A DNA stretch of 64,000 nucleotides from Liolophura sinensis (lineage: Eukaryota; Mollusca; Polyplacophora; Chitonida; Chitonidae). This document shows positions 1 to 11,390 of the stretch, one piece after another. The stretch is taken from assembly GCF_032854445.1 (NCBI RefSeq), contig NC_088300.1, positions 17,985,570 to 18,049,569 of the forward strand, given 5' to 3'. The translations under genes and the position numbers were made by a program. Below the pieces are notes generated by a model. That model saw nothing but the letters and a program-made list of their open reading frames with translations, made no database searches and was not told the DNA's origin. Position 1 is the stretch's first letter. Each line of letters starts with the position of its first letter.

Positions 1-1
1 A

Positions 2-3000
2 GAAGATATCTTGTCCACCCCTATCCAGTGCCCTTCTGGGCACACCTTGATAAAGACCAACACTGGGTATGAATGCAGAGGAACAGTGGTTCTGGAATCA
101 TCCTGTCCTGAAAACTATGAAACTGTGCAAACCATGTCAGGAACAATATGTAGCCCCTCATCTCCATTTACGTCCACAGGAAAGACCACTTGTCCACCAG
201 GTACAGTCCTAACAGAATCTGAGAAAGGAACCGAGTGTCTCCACATAATAGATGAACTGTTAGCAGCAACAACTGTTGTATCAGATGACCTTGTCACAAC
301 GGACCATCCCAGGGAGTACCCTATAGGGCTGCCTCCTAAACCAGATGTGCCCACCACCTCACCTGTACCTGACTTAACAACTGCGTCCATACTTTGCCCA
401 CCTGGTCAGATCGGTGTACAAACTGACACAGGTCCTGTTTGTAAGTACTACACAAAATTGGAGAGAGGCAGAGGAGATCTTCCACCCTTTTGTCCAGAAG
501 GAAGGACAATGATGAACACAGAGTCTGGACTACTCTGTATCGGAGCTTCAGTAATGGTCGAGTATGATGGACCAGTTACACTTTTATACAGTGAAACAGA
601 GGAATCAGGCCCGAATATCTCACCTTGCCCAAAGGGACAGGTTTTAGTTAGCACAGAAGATGGGGAAAAGTGCCAGGACCTCCAGCGCCCATTTGTTTTA
701 CCAACTGATGATATACTACTTGTGCGAAATGTTTGTCCACATGGACAGGTTGCCGTTAACACATCTGATGGATCTGAGTGCCGTTGGATTGGCATAGAGA
801 AGGAAACTGGCCCTGAGCCTCTATGTCCTGAAGGGTGTTCAATCCAGCAGACTAACTTTGGATTGCTGTGTATTAATGACACCACAGGTGAGCCTGCTTT
901 AGATGGTAACTTTTCCTGTCCTGATGGGCAGATAGCTCTTTTCACTCCAAAGGGCAGTATGTGTAAATCAGAGGGTGTCATTGTTGGGAAAATATTAACT
1001 GTTACTGAGATAGATGACCTTCAAACAGAACCAGGATGTGGTTTAGATAACCTTGTGTTTCAAACACTGGCTGGACCCCTCTGTCTAGATAAAGTGTCTA
1101 GAGAACCTGTGATTCATGAAGAGAAAATCTGTCCTGACTCTGAGCTTGGAGTACTTTCTCCATCCGGTGTTGTCTGCAAGCTGAGATCAGACATTTTGCT
1201 TTACACTTTGACGTGGGGTTCTTGTAGTATTGGACAAACAGTTGCAGCAACAGAGGCAGGATCTATATGTGTATATCAGGATACCAAATATCCTGTGTTT
1301 GATGACAGCATACCATGCCCCGATGGCCAGGCTCCAGTTGTGACACCATCTGGAACATTTTGCAAATTGAGATCAGCCATAGTGACTTCATTTGAAGAAA
1401 CGGATGCATCAGGAGGATGCCAATCAGGGCAGACAGTTCTGGAGACAGCAGCAGGTGCCATTTGCATCAACAGTGAAACGCTGCTCCCAATTATCGATGA
1501 AAGCATTTCGTGTGCTGAAGGACACGTGCCAATTGTTACCCCAGGAGGGACATTCTGTAGACATCGGTTATCGTTACTGACAAGACTATCAGAGAAACAA
1601 ATATATGCCTGTGCTGATGGTCAGACGATTGTGGAAACAGAAGCTGGGGCCATTTGTATCCATAGTGAAACTCTGGAACCAGTCATTGATGAGAGTGTAT
1701 CGAGATGTCAGAATGGCCAAGCAGCTGTGGTTACGCCCTCAGGGACTCGGTGTAAGCCAAGATTATCCATTTTGACAAGATTGGTTAAAAAACCAAAAGG
1801 CGATATTAAGACTGAAACAGAAATTTCCACTCATTCTTGTGTTGAAGGACAGAAAATTCTTGAAACAGAAGCCGGAGCAATCTGCATCCACAGTGAAACA
1901 CTACAACCTGTGATTGATGAGACTGTATCTTGTATAGATGGGCAAACCCCTATTGTAACTCCTACAGGAACTTTATGTAAACTTCACTCTGCAATACTTA
2001 CCAGGTTAACTGTAGATGAGAGTGATAAGCATGAAATTTCTACAGAATTTGAAACACTGTCATGCAGTGAGGGTCAAGAGGTTTTAGAAACAGCAGCAGG
2101 TGCCATCTGCATTCATGGAGAAACTTATCAGCCAGTCATCGATGAATCATTGTCTTGTCCTGATTCTCAGGCACCAGTTGTTACACCTGCTGGAACTTTG
2201 TGTAAACTACGCTCATTAATACTGACACCATTGTCGGAAACACAACTACAAACTTGTGCAGAAGATCACAAGGTTTTAGAAACAGATGCTGGACTAATTT
2301 GTATTCATAATATGACTTTACAACCCATTGTTGATGAAAGGGTATCATGTCCAGATGGTCAGGCACCTGTTGTGACCCCAAATGGAACATTGTGTATCCT
2401 TCGTTCTGCAATTTTACAGAAGCTCCCTAAGGTTGAAGGACCAGTCTGTGAAGGACATCAGTTGCTGGAAACAGAGGCTGGGGCTGTTTGTTTTCATAAT
2501 TGGACAATGCAGCCCATGATTGATCAAGACTCTGTTTGCCCAGATGGACAGATATCAGTTCTGACCCCAACGGGTGCATGCTGTAAACTTCACACTGCAG
2601 TCCTAACAATTTTAAATGAAAATGGCACTTTGACAACACAATCTCCTGTACCATCTTGTGACGAAGGCCAGAGAATATTGAAAACAGAAGCAGGCATTAT
2701 CTGCATTCACACGAACACTTTACAGCCAGTTGTTGATGGACGTATAACATGCCCAGTTGATTATACACCTATTATCACACCAACAGGTTCGGTTTGTACT
2801 CGTCATTCAGCTATATTAACAAGACTGTCCGAAACAGGAACTCTATTTTGCACTGAAGGACAAGATATTCTAGAAACTGAGATAGGTCCCATTTGCACAC
2901 AGGGTGAGATATCAAGGCCCATTGTTGACCACAGCTTGTCTTGCCCTCAAGCAGAAACACCTACTGTAACTCCAGTGGGCACGGCATGTATGCCAAGTTC

Positions 3001-6000
3001 TATCATAGAAGGACTTTTAGAACAAACAGGTGAAACAGGTAGTTGTGGTATAGGAAGAAGAATACATGAGACTGAAGGAGGTCTGATTTGTGTAGACAAA
3101 GAAACTGATCAGCCAGTGATAGATGAGGGCATGTTCTGCCCTGAGGGACAGGCAGCCGTTGTGTCTCCAACAGGAACGTTTTGTATGCTTCATGCCATTA
3201 TCTATGGTCGACTGTCAAGAATACCTGCAAAAAGCACTTACATGTCCATGACGACTCCATCAACACCGGAATCTTGCCAAGATGGGCAATTTGTACTTCA
3301 GACAGATGCGGGACCAATTTGTGTTTATGTGGAAACCCAGGATGCAGTTGTGGATGTGACCGTATCCTGTCCAGATGGACTGTTGCCAGTTGTGGCACCA
3401 TCAGGGACGTTCTGTTTGCTGCAGACAAAAATATTTGCAAAGCTTTCACAGCTATCTGTCAAAACTAACGATTCATTCTCTGAGAACATGGTGAATGTTA
3501 CTGAGGAAGAAAATGCTTGTGGTGAAGGACAGAGAGTTCATAAACAGAAATCACAAGAAATATGTGTTTATGAGGAAACTTCAGAACCAGTCTTAGATTT
3601 TAGCATAACTTGTCCTAAATCTAAAATTGCTGTATTGACACCAACTGGATTTGTCTGCAAGTCACAGAGGTCAATTTATGGTAAGAAGAAGTTTGTGAGT
3701 GAAATCACAAAATCAGCAATGGAGGACAATGACGTAGATGAAGTAGATAGAGAACTTAGTTGTGGCTCTGGAAGCAAAGTGTATCAGACTGAAGATGGAT
3801 TAATCTGTATTGATACAGAAACAGAAGAGCCAATATTTGATGAAAGTGTAACCTGCCCTGATAGCAAAGTGCCATACGTCACACCATCCGGCACAGTTTG
3901 TAAACTAAGACTGCGTGAAACTGATGCAGAAGCATCAAGGAAAGACAGATTTGAAGAAGATTTAGCAAATACATGTGGTGATGGCCAGAAGATGCTTTCA
4001 ATCAGTGCTGGAGTCATTTGTGTCCATGAAGATTCTCTGGAGCCCGTTATTGATGAGTCAGTGTTTTGTCCACAAGGCAAAGTAGCTGTACGGACACCAT
4101 CAGGTACATCTTGTAGATTAGAGGAAAGAATTTTTGTGACCAGCACTACTGAATTTACCACGCTAACCACTGCTGAAGCCACCACGCCCACCACTGCTCA
4201 AGCCACCATACCCACCACTGCTCAAGCCAGCACACCCAGCATTACTGTATCAACCAAAAGCACAGTACCCACATGTCCACTCGGTGAGAAATTAGTCATT
4301 CGGCAAAATCAGTACATTTGTGAGATGGAACAATCACTAACAACACAGACCACTATTTCAGAAGCACCAACATGCGGTGAAGGACAGATTGTTGGGGAAT
4401 CTGAGCTAGGGATGGTTTGTCTTTATCATCACTCTCTTAAAACTGTCATTGATGAACAGGTGGAATGTGATCTAGGTGACATTGCTGTTGTAACCCCTCA
4501 TGGAACTGTGTGTATGTTGCGAACTGTGATATTAAAAGAGTCTGCACCAACGACACCTCTATCAAGACCAGCACCAGCGCCAGCACCTACTGCAAGTGTT
4601 CCAATATGCCCAAGAGGACTAACTCCTGTGTTGAGAAATGGACAGTTTGTTTGTAGACATGTGATTGTGAGCAAAGCTAATGTGGAACCTTCCACTGCTC
4701 GCCCTGAACAAACAGAGAGGTGTGATGTGGGTCAAAGGATTTACCTTACGTCTGTAGGTAAAATTTGTGTTCAAGAACACACATTAGAGCCAGTAATTAA
4801 CAGATCTGTGAGCTGCTCCAGTGGTGACGTGGCTGTTTTTACACCATCTGGAGTGGCTTGTAAAAACAGGACAGCTATCTACCAAAGCTTGCCAAATCCA
4901 ACAGAGGCTCCAGAAGTGACAGAGACCTATCCTGATGTTGATAAGGGCTGTCCAGAAGGTCAAGTGGTTGTGTCCCACAATGGTCAGTTAATCTGCAGGC
5001 CAGATGATGAGGTGAACACTGGAGGTGAATGTCCTCCAGGATATCAAAAAGTTATGATTGAAGGTTTAACAGAGTATCAATGTCAGTATGTTGGTTTTAG
5101 TACAGACAAGGGCTCCAGGGAAGCAGAAAGGAACTATGAGCGGAACCTTAAGTGTCCATTTGGGCTTGTTTTGACGCATACGCCCAATGGGCCAGCATGT
5201 AGATATCCGTCCAAGACAAGTAGGACTGCTGGAACTGGTGCTGATGATCTACCAGCAGGAGCTAATAATATTCCGGACAGTAGTTTTATACCACCAGTAG
5301 TTACAGATCGAGGACAGCCTTGTAGTGGAGGAACAAACTGTGGAGGTGAAAACACCAGGCCACATGGTCAGACTGTCACATGTCCAGAGGGTGTGAACTG
5401 TGTTGGCTTCCGACCTGGTGTCCATGTTCCGGTGGCCCCTTGTTTGCAAGGAATAAACTGTGCTGTACCTGTCGTAAGGACACCTGTGGTTAGCTCTGGG
5501 TGTTTCAACGGAATTCAAATCGCCAATGGTCAGCCTTGTGCTAGTATGCCTGGAGTCTTTCCTCAACTCAGTAACACACCATGTGGATCAGGATCTAACT
5601 GCGGGATTCCTTGCTCTACTAGTAACTGCCGTGGTGGGGCTGTGGTCCCACCCATGTACAATGGTTGTGGGAACGGAGGCACTACTGCTGGAGGGTGTGG
5701 TATCCAACCTAGACCATCTTATCCCTTTTCTGTCACGCAATCCTGCAGCAATGGGTTTCAGCCTTATCAAAGAGGGAAAATTTACATGTGTGTTCCACTG
5801 AAGATTCAGGGGTTATGCGGCAGTAACGTAATGCTGAAGACCCTCCTTGGTTCAGAGAGGTGTAATGGTGTCCACCAAGCAGTTCCTCCTCATCGTTCCA
5901 TCACTCCCTGCACTCTGAATAATGGCTACCCTATCACGGGCAAGTTGTCCTCTGCCTGTACCCCACTAGACGGCCTCACGCCTGTTGAGGGAGCTGAAGG

Positions 6001-6275
6001 AGTGTGTAGAGCTGGAGAGCAGTTGTTTCAGTCAGCTAGAGGTAGGACTGTGTGTCTCCCTGTCTCCTCAATTGCTGCTACATCAGCTCCGGAGGTACAG
6101 CAGGAGGCACTCCCTACATGCAGAACTTCAGAAAGGCTGGTGAAAACGGACAGGGGTTACATCTGCCAAAGATTGCCCTCCTCAGGATGTAACCCAGAGT
6201 GTGCAAATGGAGGGACCTGTGACAATGGGGTGTGTAGGTGTCCCAGGGGGCTCTCAGGCAGCAGCTGTCAGACAG
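2..6275 (+). CDS. Exon 1 (visible part): giant exon of repeated C-x14-C modules
   Basis: About 6.27 kb of uninterrupted coding sequence. From 29 to 5200 I count 48 modules of the form CPxGQxxxxTxxGxxC, nearly all with 14 residues between the two Cys. From about 1230 onward two kinds alternate: A, like CxEGQxxLETEAGxIC, and B, like CPDGQAPVVTPSGTxC. They are joined by a conserved PVIDES-type linker, giving a roughly 70-residue super-repeat. Nucleotides 4137-4270 encode a Thr/Ala-rich linker that may carry mucin-type O-glycans. Nucleotides 5300-5720 encode a Gly/Cys-rich region with NCG and CGSGSNCG motifs. The exon ends in an EGF domain (about 6189-6274) and donor CAG|GTGAGT. AG dinucleotides at 1-2 or 4-5 would each give a phase-1 acceptor, so the exon may begin right at the edge or extend further left. 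Confidence 0.88.
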
Positions 6276-9200
6276 GTGAGTCTCCCAGTTCAGTGTTCTG
6301 AGCAATTTTATGGTAGTTACATGTACAAAACAACCTCTTATTTCACAAATTCAGATGTAACTTCATGGGCAAGAAATCCAGCCACATCTACAAGTAAAAA
6401 ACAGACAACATCATTTCTGAAAACAATTGTCAAGAAATTGTTTTACATAAATTTCTGAAAACATACATCAATGTAGCTATGTTTGAAGTGTGTGTGATAC
6501 ATAGCTGATTATAAGCTAGATGCGAGTACATATATATACATATACTCAGTGGAGGTATTTTAGTGTATTTACGTGCCTACCAAAGGCAAGTAGTGTATAT
6601 TTATGCTAAATAGTAATTAGAGAATGGTGTCTTTGGTAGATTTTATTTCACAAAAGGTGGAATGCAACGACTTGAAACATGCTGAAGCTTTATTCGTTAT
6701 TTTCTTTTACAATTTGTTTACAGATATTGACGAGTGTAAACGTCTGCCAGAGAGACACTGCCATTACAAGTGTATGAATGGGTTTGGTAGTTACAGATGT
6801 GTCTGCCCCACTGGCTATACACTTAACGCAGACAGGCGCACATGTAAAGGTAGGACGTCTGAACACATCATGGATAGGAGAAATGGCATGATTAATATTA
6901 ACCCTACAGCTTCAAATAAGTAATAAACATGTTCAGCCTACATGTAGTTGATGGCATCATGCAATGCTGTTGAAGCTATTACAAGTGACAAAAGTCTTCA
7001 TAAGGGAAGGCCGATGAAGAAGGCTATGGTTTTGGTTGAAGTTAACTGCAGTAATTTGATAAATGATTTTGTATGTTCAGACCTAGCAAATTATTAGGTT
7101 AACATTTATATAAGCATTGATCATAAATTATTTGATTGGTGGCCAGATTAAGCTGGGGACACACTTGGCAGATTTCTTCGCTTGTAAGGATGAACTTAAT
7201 CACCTGCGAAATATGCTGATGATATTGGCAGCATAGTTGCAGACACACAAGGTGGATATATCCATTGATGGGGATCAGTGGGTTATGTCATGTGACCTAG
7301 TAAACCATGTGACACAAGCAATATTTCATAGTTCAACACAATTCCATTTTGTTTGATGAGTCAGCTCAATTGCAGAAATTCGCTGGAGCGCACGCACTGA
7401 ATGGACAGAGTGAAATTACCGGTGTATTTCTTCGCTAGTATCTGACATATTTGATACAGGCGAATTTCGAGGCAGACAAGATCGCCAGCGAAATACACCG
7501 TCGCCAGTGCGGACACACTAGGTGGATGTTCAGAAATTAGCTAAATACACCTGTACAAGGCTAAAAAGCCGTCAAATTTGTAATCAGCTTGATGGTGGGA
7601 GGAAACCAGCCAGATTATGCTTGTTGCTAATGTATAGGAATATGTGTTACTTGTTGCTAATGTATAGGAATACGTTTTTTCCAGCAATAAGATGCACACC
7701 AGAGTGTAGAAATGGTGGCACTTGTGTGGGAGGAGTGTGTAGATGTACTGCAGGCTTCACAGGAAGGCAGTGTGAGATCGGTAAGGGGAGATTTGCGGCA
7801 CTGCTTTCTGACAGGGTTTCTTTTGTCCAGAGAGAGAATTTGTCAGATAATTTTTTTGGCAAGAAGGCAGCTTCAGATCAAAGGATTTTGCAAAGGGTCA
7901 TAAAGGAAGCATTTGTGGCTATTGGTCAGAAGCAGGTCACCCACAGGAGGAAGTAGTAGATCCTTGAGAAATACAATGCAGATATAAATAGTGATAGAGC
8001 TTTTAGCATATATTATATTGCTCGTTGCCTAGTGTTTGCTGGTATGGCGTTAACTAACAAATACATGTACTTTATTTGACCTCTGATTTTCCCCAACTGT
8101 ATGAAGCTGTATTTTAGAGGCAAATAGATGTTGTAAAACATTACTTGTGGTGTGGGACTTTCCTCTCTGAGGGTATGATCCTGCCTACCTTCTAAACAAA
8201 CCTCATAACACCTTCATAAGATCAGTTGGACTCTCAGAATCAGGCAAAATGAGTAAGTCATGGATGGAAGTCAATTACAGTAAATAAAGATTGTCTGGTG
8301 TGTGCTGTTTCAGATGTGGATGAGTGCTCTGGGAGAGAGGGCTTATGTGAGTATCAGTGTCGTAACACAGTCGGAAGCTACACCTGTGTGTGTTCTGCAG
8401 GTTCCCGCCTCAGGGAAGATGGCAGATCTTGCGAAAGTAAGTGCTATAGAACTAGTACCAGGAATTTCAGCCTCACCAAACACATTGTACATGTGTTTTC
8501 ACAAAATCTATATTCATATGTAGTACATTGTTTTCACCTCATCTAGCATCATGTACCTAGTTTTCAACCACATGTGTCTGTCATGTGGTCAACGGTTTTT
8601 ACACCCGTCACTTCGGTTTAGTTCACCTGTAAACCTTACCCTCATTGTATAAGTAGAAAATTCTTGAGCATGCTGTTAATCACCAATTAATCAAACAATT
8701 AGCCTCACCAATAGATTGTACACGCACCTCATTTTCAACTTCACAAAGAAGTTTTCAGCCTCGTCCAACACGTTATTTTCAGTGTTTTTCAGCTCCACCT
8801 AGCACAGTTTCCCCCTTTCTTAGCCTCATCTAACACATTGTTTCTCTGCGTTTTCAGCCTCACATAACACATTGTAACTCCTTTTTTAGCCCCACCTATT
8901 GACATAGTGTTTAGTTTTCAACCTCACAGGAAAACACTGTATGATCTTTTCAGCCTCAACAAGCACATTTAGTACATTGTTTTAGCCTCAGCTAATTTAC
9001 TGAATGGTGTCTCTGTGGTACTTATCTTTCAGGACAGAGCTGCATGCCTTCATGTCAGAATGGAGCCACTTGTAAGGACCATCGCTGCTTCTGTGCCCCG
9101 GGCTATTATGGTGTCAGCTGTCAATTAGGTAAGATATTTAATCAGTCTGATTTGCCATTAAAATATTTTGAATTTTAAAATATAATGCATGATTTGTTTG

Positions 9201-9604
9201 AGTGAGACAATGACTGAAATATTATTATGAATGTTTTATGTTTATGAAGATAACCCTGTCCGTTGACTGAACCAGTTTAAAGACAACCAAACAATTGTAG
9301 ATTTAAGAAGCTAATGCATTAAGTCAGTAATGTTATAATGTGATGCTTCATTCTCGCACACATGATGTTTCAATTTTGACTTGCTTAATTTTTGCTTTCA
9401 GATATCAATGAATGTTTCCACTTCCGACCATGCAGTCACCTGTGTCACAATACCAAAGGTAGTTATGTCTGCGCCTGTCGATCTGGATTCCGATTGGCTT
9501 CAGATGGTCACATGTGCCTTCGGAATCCCTCACCAGAGAGCCCCACCAGACGCAGACGAAGACCCAGAACCACACGAAGGAGAAAAGCCACAGCATTAGG
9601 GTAG
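2..9604 (+). CDS. Large Cys-repeat/EGF extracellular protein, 3' part of gene (6 exons seen)
   Basis: Spliced gene: exons 2-6275, 6724-6849, 7685-7780, 8314-8436, 9033-9128 and 9402-9604 (stop TAG). Every intron is GT-AG and phase 1. The 5' end is missing: the frame is open to the left edge and the codon at 11 is TTG, not ATG. Order of parts: about 48 two-Cys modules, a Thr-rich linker, a Gly/Cys-rich stretch, about five divergent modules, an EGF, then cbEGF-EGF-cbEGF-EGF-cbEGF and a basic tail with RRRRR and RRRK runs. No membrane segment follows the EGFs, so I infer a secreted or matrix protein. I do not recognise the repeated module as a named domain; EGF arrays are typical of extracellular proteins. 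The biological role is unknown. Gene structure is near certain; function is not. Confidence 0.87.
6724..6849 (+). CDS. Exon 2: calcium-binding EGF domain
   Basis: A 126-nt phase 1-1 exon. The split first codon restores the DIDEC calcium-binding start, followed by CHYKCMNGFGSYRCVC, the usual cbEGF pattern. The acceptor is TTTACAG and the donor AAG|GTAGGA. Confidence 0.9.
7685..7780 (+). CDS. Exon 3: short EGF domain
   Basis: A 96-nt phase 1-1 exon encoding CTPECRNGGTCVGGVCRC then CxxGFTGRQC. It is a compact EGF with the NGGTC signature, like the EGF ending exon 1. The acceptor is TTTTTTCCAG and the donor ATCG|GTAAGG. It lacks the D-x-D/N-E calcium start. Confidence 0.88.
8314..8436 (+). CDS. 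Exon 4: calcium-binding EGF domain
   Basis: A 123-nt phase 1-1 exon. It begins DVDEC and continues CEYQCRNTVGSYTCVC, a canonical cbEGF with the conserved GSYxC element. The acceptor is GCTGTTTCAG and the donor GAAA|GTAAGT. Confidence 0.9.
8455..8995 (+). repeat. Degenerate intronic array with acceptor-like TTTTCAGCCTCA units
   Basis: Intron 4 (8437-9032) contains about eight to ten loose copies of a phrase like TTTTCAGCCTCA followed by AACACATTGT, at irregular spacing of roughly 30-65 bp. Clear copies lie near 8465, 8700, 8756, 8820, 8851, 8949 and 8982. Each carries a pyrimidine-rich run and CAG, resembling a 3' splice site. The true acceptor follows at 9031-9032. Confidence 0.6.
9033..9128 (+). 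CDS. Exon 5: short EGF domain
   Basis: A 96-nt phase 1-1 exon encoding CMPSCQNGATCKDHRCFC then APGYYGVSC. It is the same length as exon 3 and of the same EGF class. The acceptor is TTATCTTTCAG and the donor TTAG|GTAAGA. Confidence 0.88.
   Translation, partial: DRAACLHVRMEPLVRTIAASVPRAIMVSAVN
9402..9604 (+). CDS. Exon 6: cbEGF domain and basic C-terminal tail, stop
   Basis: The exon begins DINEC and continues CSHLCHNTKGSYVCAC. About 25 residues rich in Arg, Pro and Ser/Thr then follow to the TAG at 9602-9604. The tail, with TRRRRRPRTTRRRK, could be a polyanion (heparan sulfate or mineral-matrix) binding or proprotein-cleavage segment; that is inference. The acceptor is TTTGCTTTCAG. Confidence 0.9.
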
Positions 9605-11390
9605 TTGGTTTTAATGACTGAGGTACTGATATATTAGGCTTTAATTGTTATTAAGGACATGGGTCTTAGTATCCCTTTGTTCCCTCTGATATCTGTTGGA
9701 TGTACATGTATCAGATACATATATTGGCTCATTTCTATGTGCATTTATATGTTTGTTTCTGTGTGTTATTTTTTAGCCATTTTTCTGATTTTGGCTTTCT
9801 GTTAGTGTCAGTTATATTGTTTATCACTTTCATGCTAAAACTTTGGTTAATGAAGTTGTCACTAGTTTTTATGTGATAGTCTAGTGGAAATAATAGTATT
9901 TATCAGTTTCATATTGGAGCTGTAGTTATTGAAGTGTTTGTTTGAAGTACTGTTATTCACATTGATTGCTTGAATGATATGTTATTAACAATCGTGACAT
10001 GTACATCCCAGATGTAAAAATGAATACTAGTAAGCAAGTATTTGTCTGGGTGATGTGGTGAGTGGAGGGGGTTCATGCATCAGTATACAAGTGGAAGACT
10101 GTCAGAAAATATAAATCTACAGGACTCAGATCTGAATACTTCTATGGTCACTGAAGTAGTTTAGTGGAATATTTCACTGAGCAGTTTTGTACATGTTGAA
10201 AAGAAAACCAAATACCTTTTCGGATAACTTTTGACTGTTTATCTTGATGGAGAATACTTTAAATTATATTTGTAGAATAGTTTTCTTGTAACATTTATCA
10301 GTCCATCTTATGTTAAACAGACCATTAGGATGCAGTAGTGTGCTGTCACATGTTTATGATGACAAATGGTCATGATGTACTGACTTCTTCATGTTTGGAA
10401 TAGCTATGAAATTCTCTCTGATCTGTATGGCTCAATCCTTATACTTCTGTGTCAATGTATTTAAACTGCTCCTGGTTTCACATTTACCAACAGGAATTCT
10501 CATGAAAACTGAATACTTTTTTTTCAAGTTGTTTAGTTTTGATACAAGCAAGCAAATGTTGTCACCTCCATATTGAACCATTAGTTTTACGTCATTTGCA
10601 TTCATCTACCTCATACTGTTTTAGCACTTTTTGCCCTGTAGATCTAGTCAGTGGTTTACGCAATGTATTCATCTCCGTGTTACTTTAACATGTAAGGTAC
10701 AGATACTACATTTTTTTATTTCTTTTATGCTAGTTCTCTCTGGGTAATTCACCCAAGAAGAAGATAACTGTTTCACTTCCAAGACAATCGAGTTTCACCT
10801 GAGGAGTAACCAGCCCCATTGATTCTTTCCAATATGATTTGTGGTTTATTCATTGCTCCCACTGCCTGTTCATCATTGATTCACTACTGTGGTTATTGCT
10901 AGAAAAATTGTCTGTTATTAAGCCTGTTATTTTGAGAAGGCCAGGTTTGTGTCTTGTGTTTTATGTAAGACAGGCTAGGCACCATATGGTAGGCCTAGTG
11001 CAGGTCACAACATTGTCTACAGACCCTTTTGGTCAACTTTGGTACAGTATCATATGATACTGAAAATGATTTAATATTTTTAGCATGAGTGGACATAATA
11101 GCTTTAAATATATTTAACTTGTACGCCATTTTATTACTCAAAAGTATGTATATACTACAGGTATTTTTTAATAAAGTGTTTCACGTAATATAAATAGGTT
11201 TAATTTATTTGTGTTTTATGAGCATGCAGCAAGTTTGATTTTGGGAGGGCAAAACTGAGAGAGGGCATTGCATCAGAATTTAATAGGTCGTATACTTGTA
11301 CATGTACCTGCATTACATTCAGCCAGACAAAATGTCAAAGTGACTTTGTATATGTGTGCTAACAACCTCCTTGTATAATAAATAGCATAT
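9605..11390 (+). other. 3' UTR and downstream sequence of the EGF gene
   Basis: AT-rich with no exon-like signal. AATAAA hexamers occur at 11170-11175 and 11377-11382 and are candidate polyadenylation signals, giving a 3' UTR of about 1.6-1.8 kb if used. Which one is used cannot be told from sequence. Confidence 0.4.

Larger units (their letters stand above)
6276..8313 (+). other. Introns 1-3 of the EGF gene
   Basis: Introns 6276-6723, 6850-7684 and 7781-8313. At 7632-7675 a short phrase (GTTGCTAATGTATAGGAATA) is tandemly duplicated. I see no RNA gene and no further exon. The short ORFs here simply read through the exons. Confidence 0.6.
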
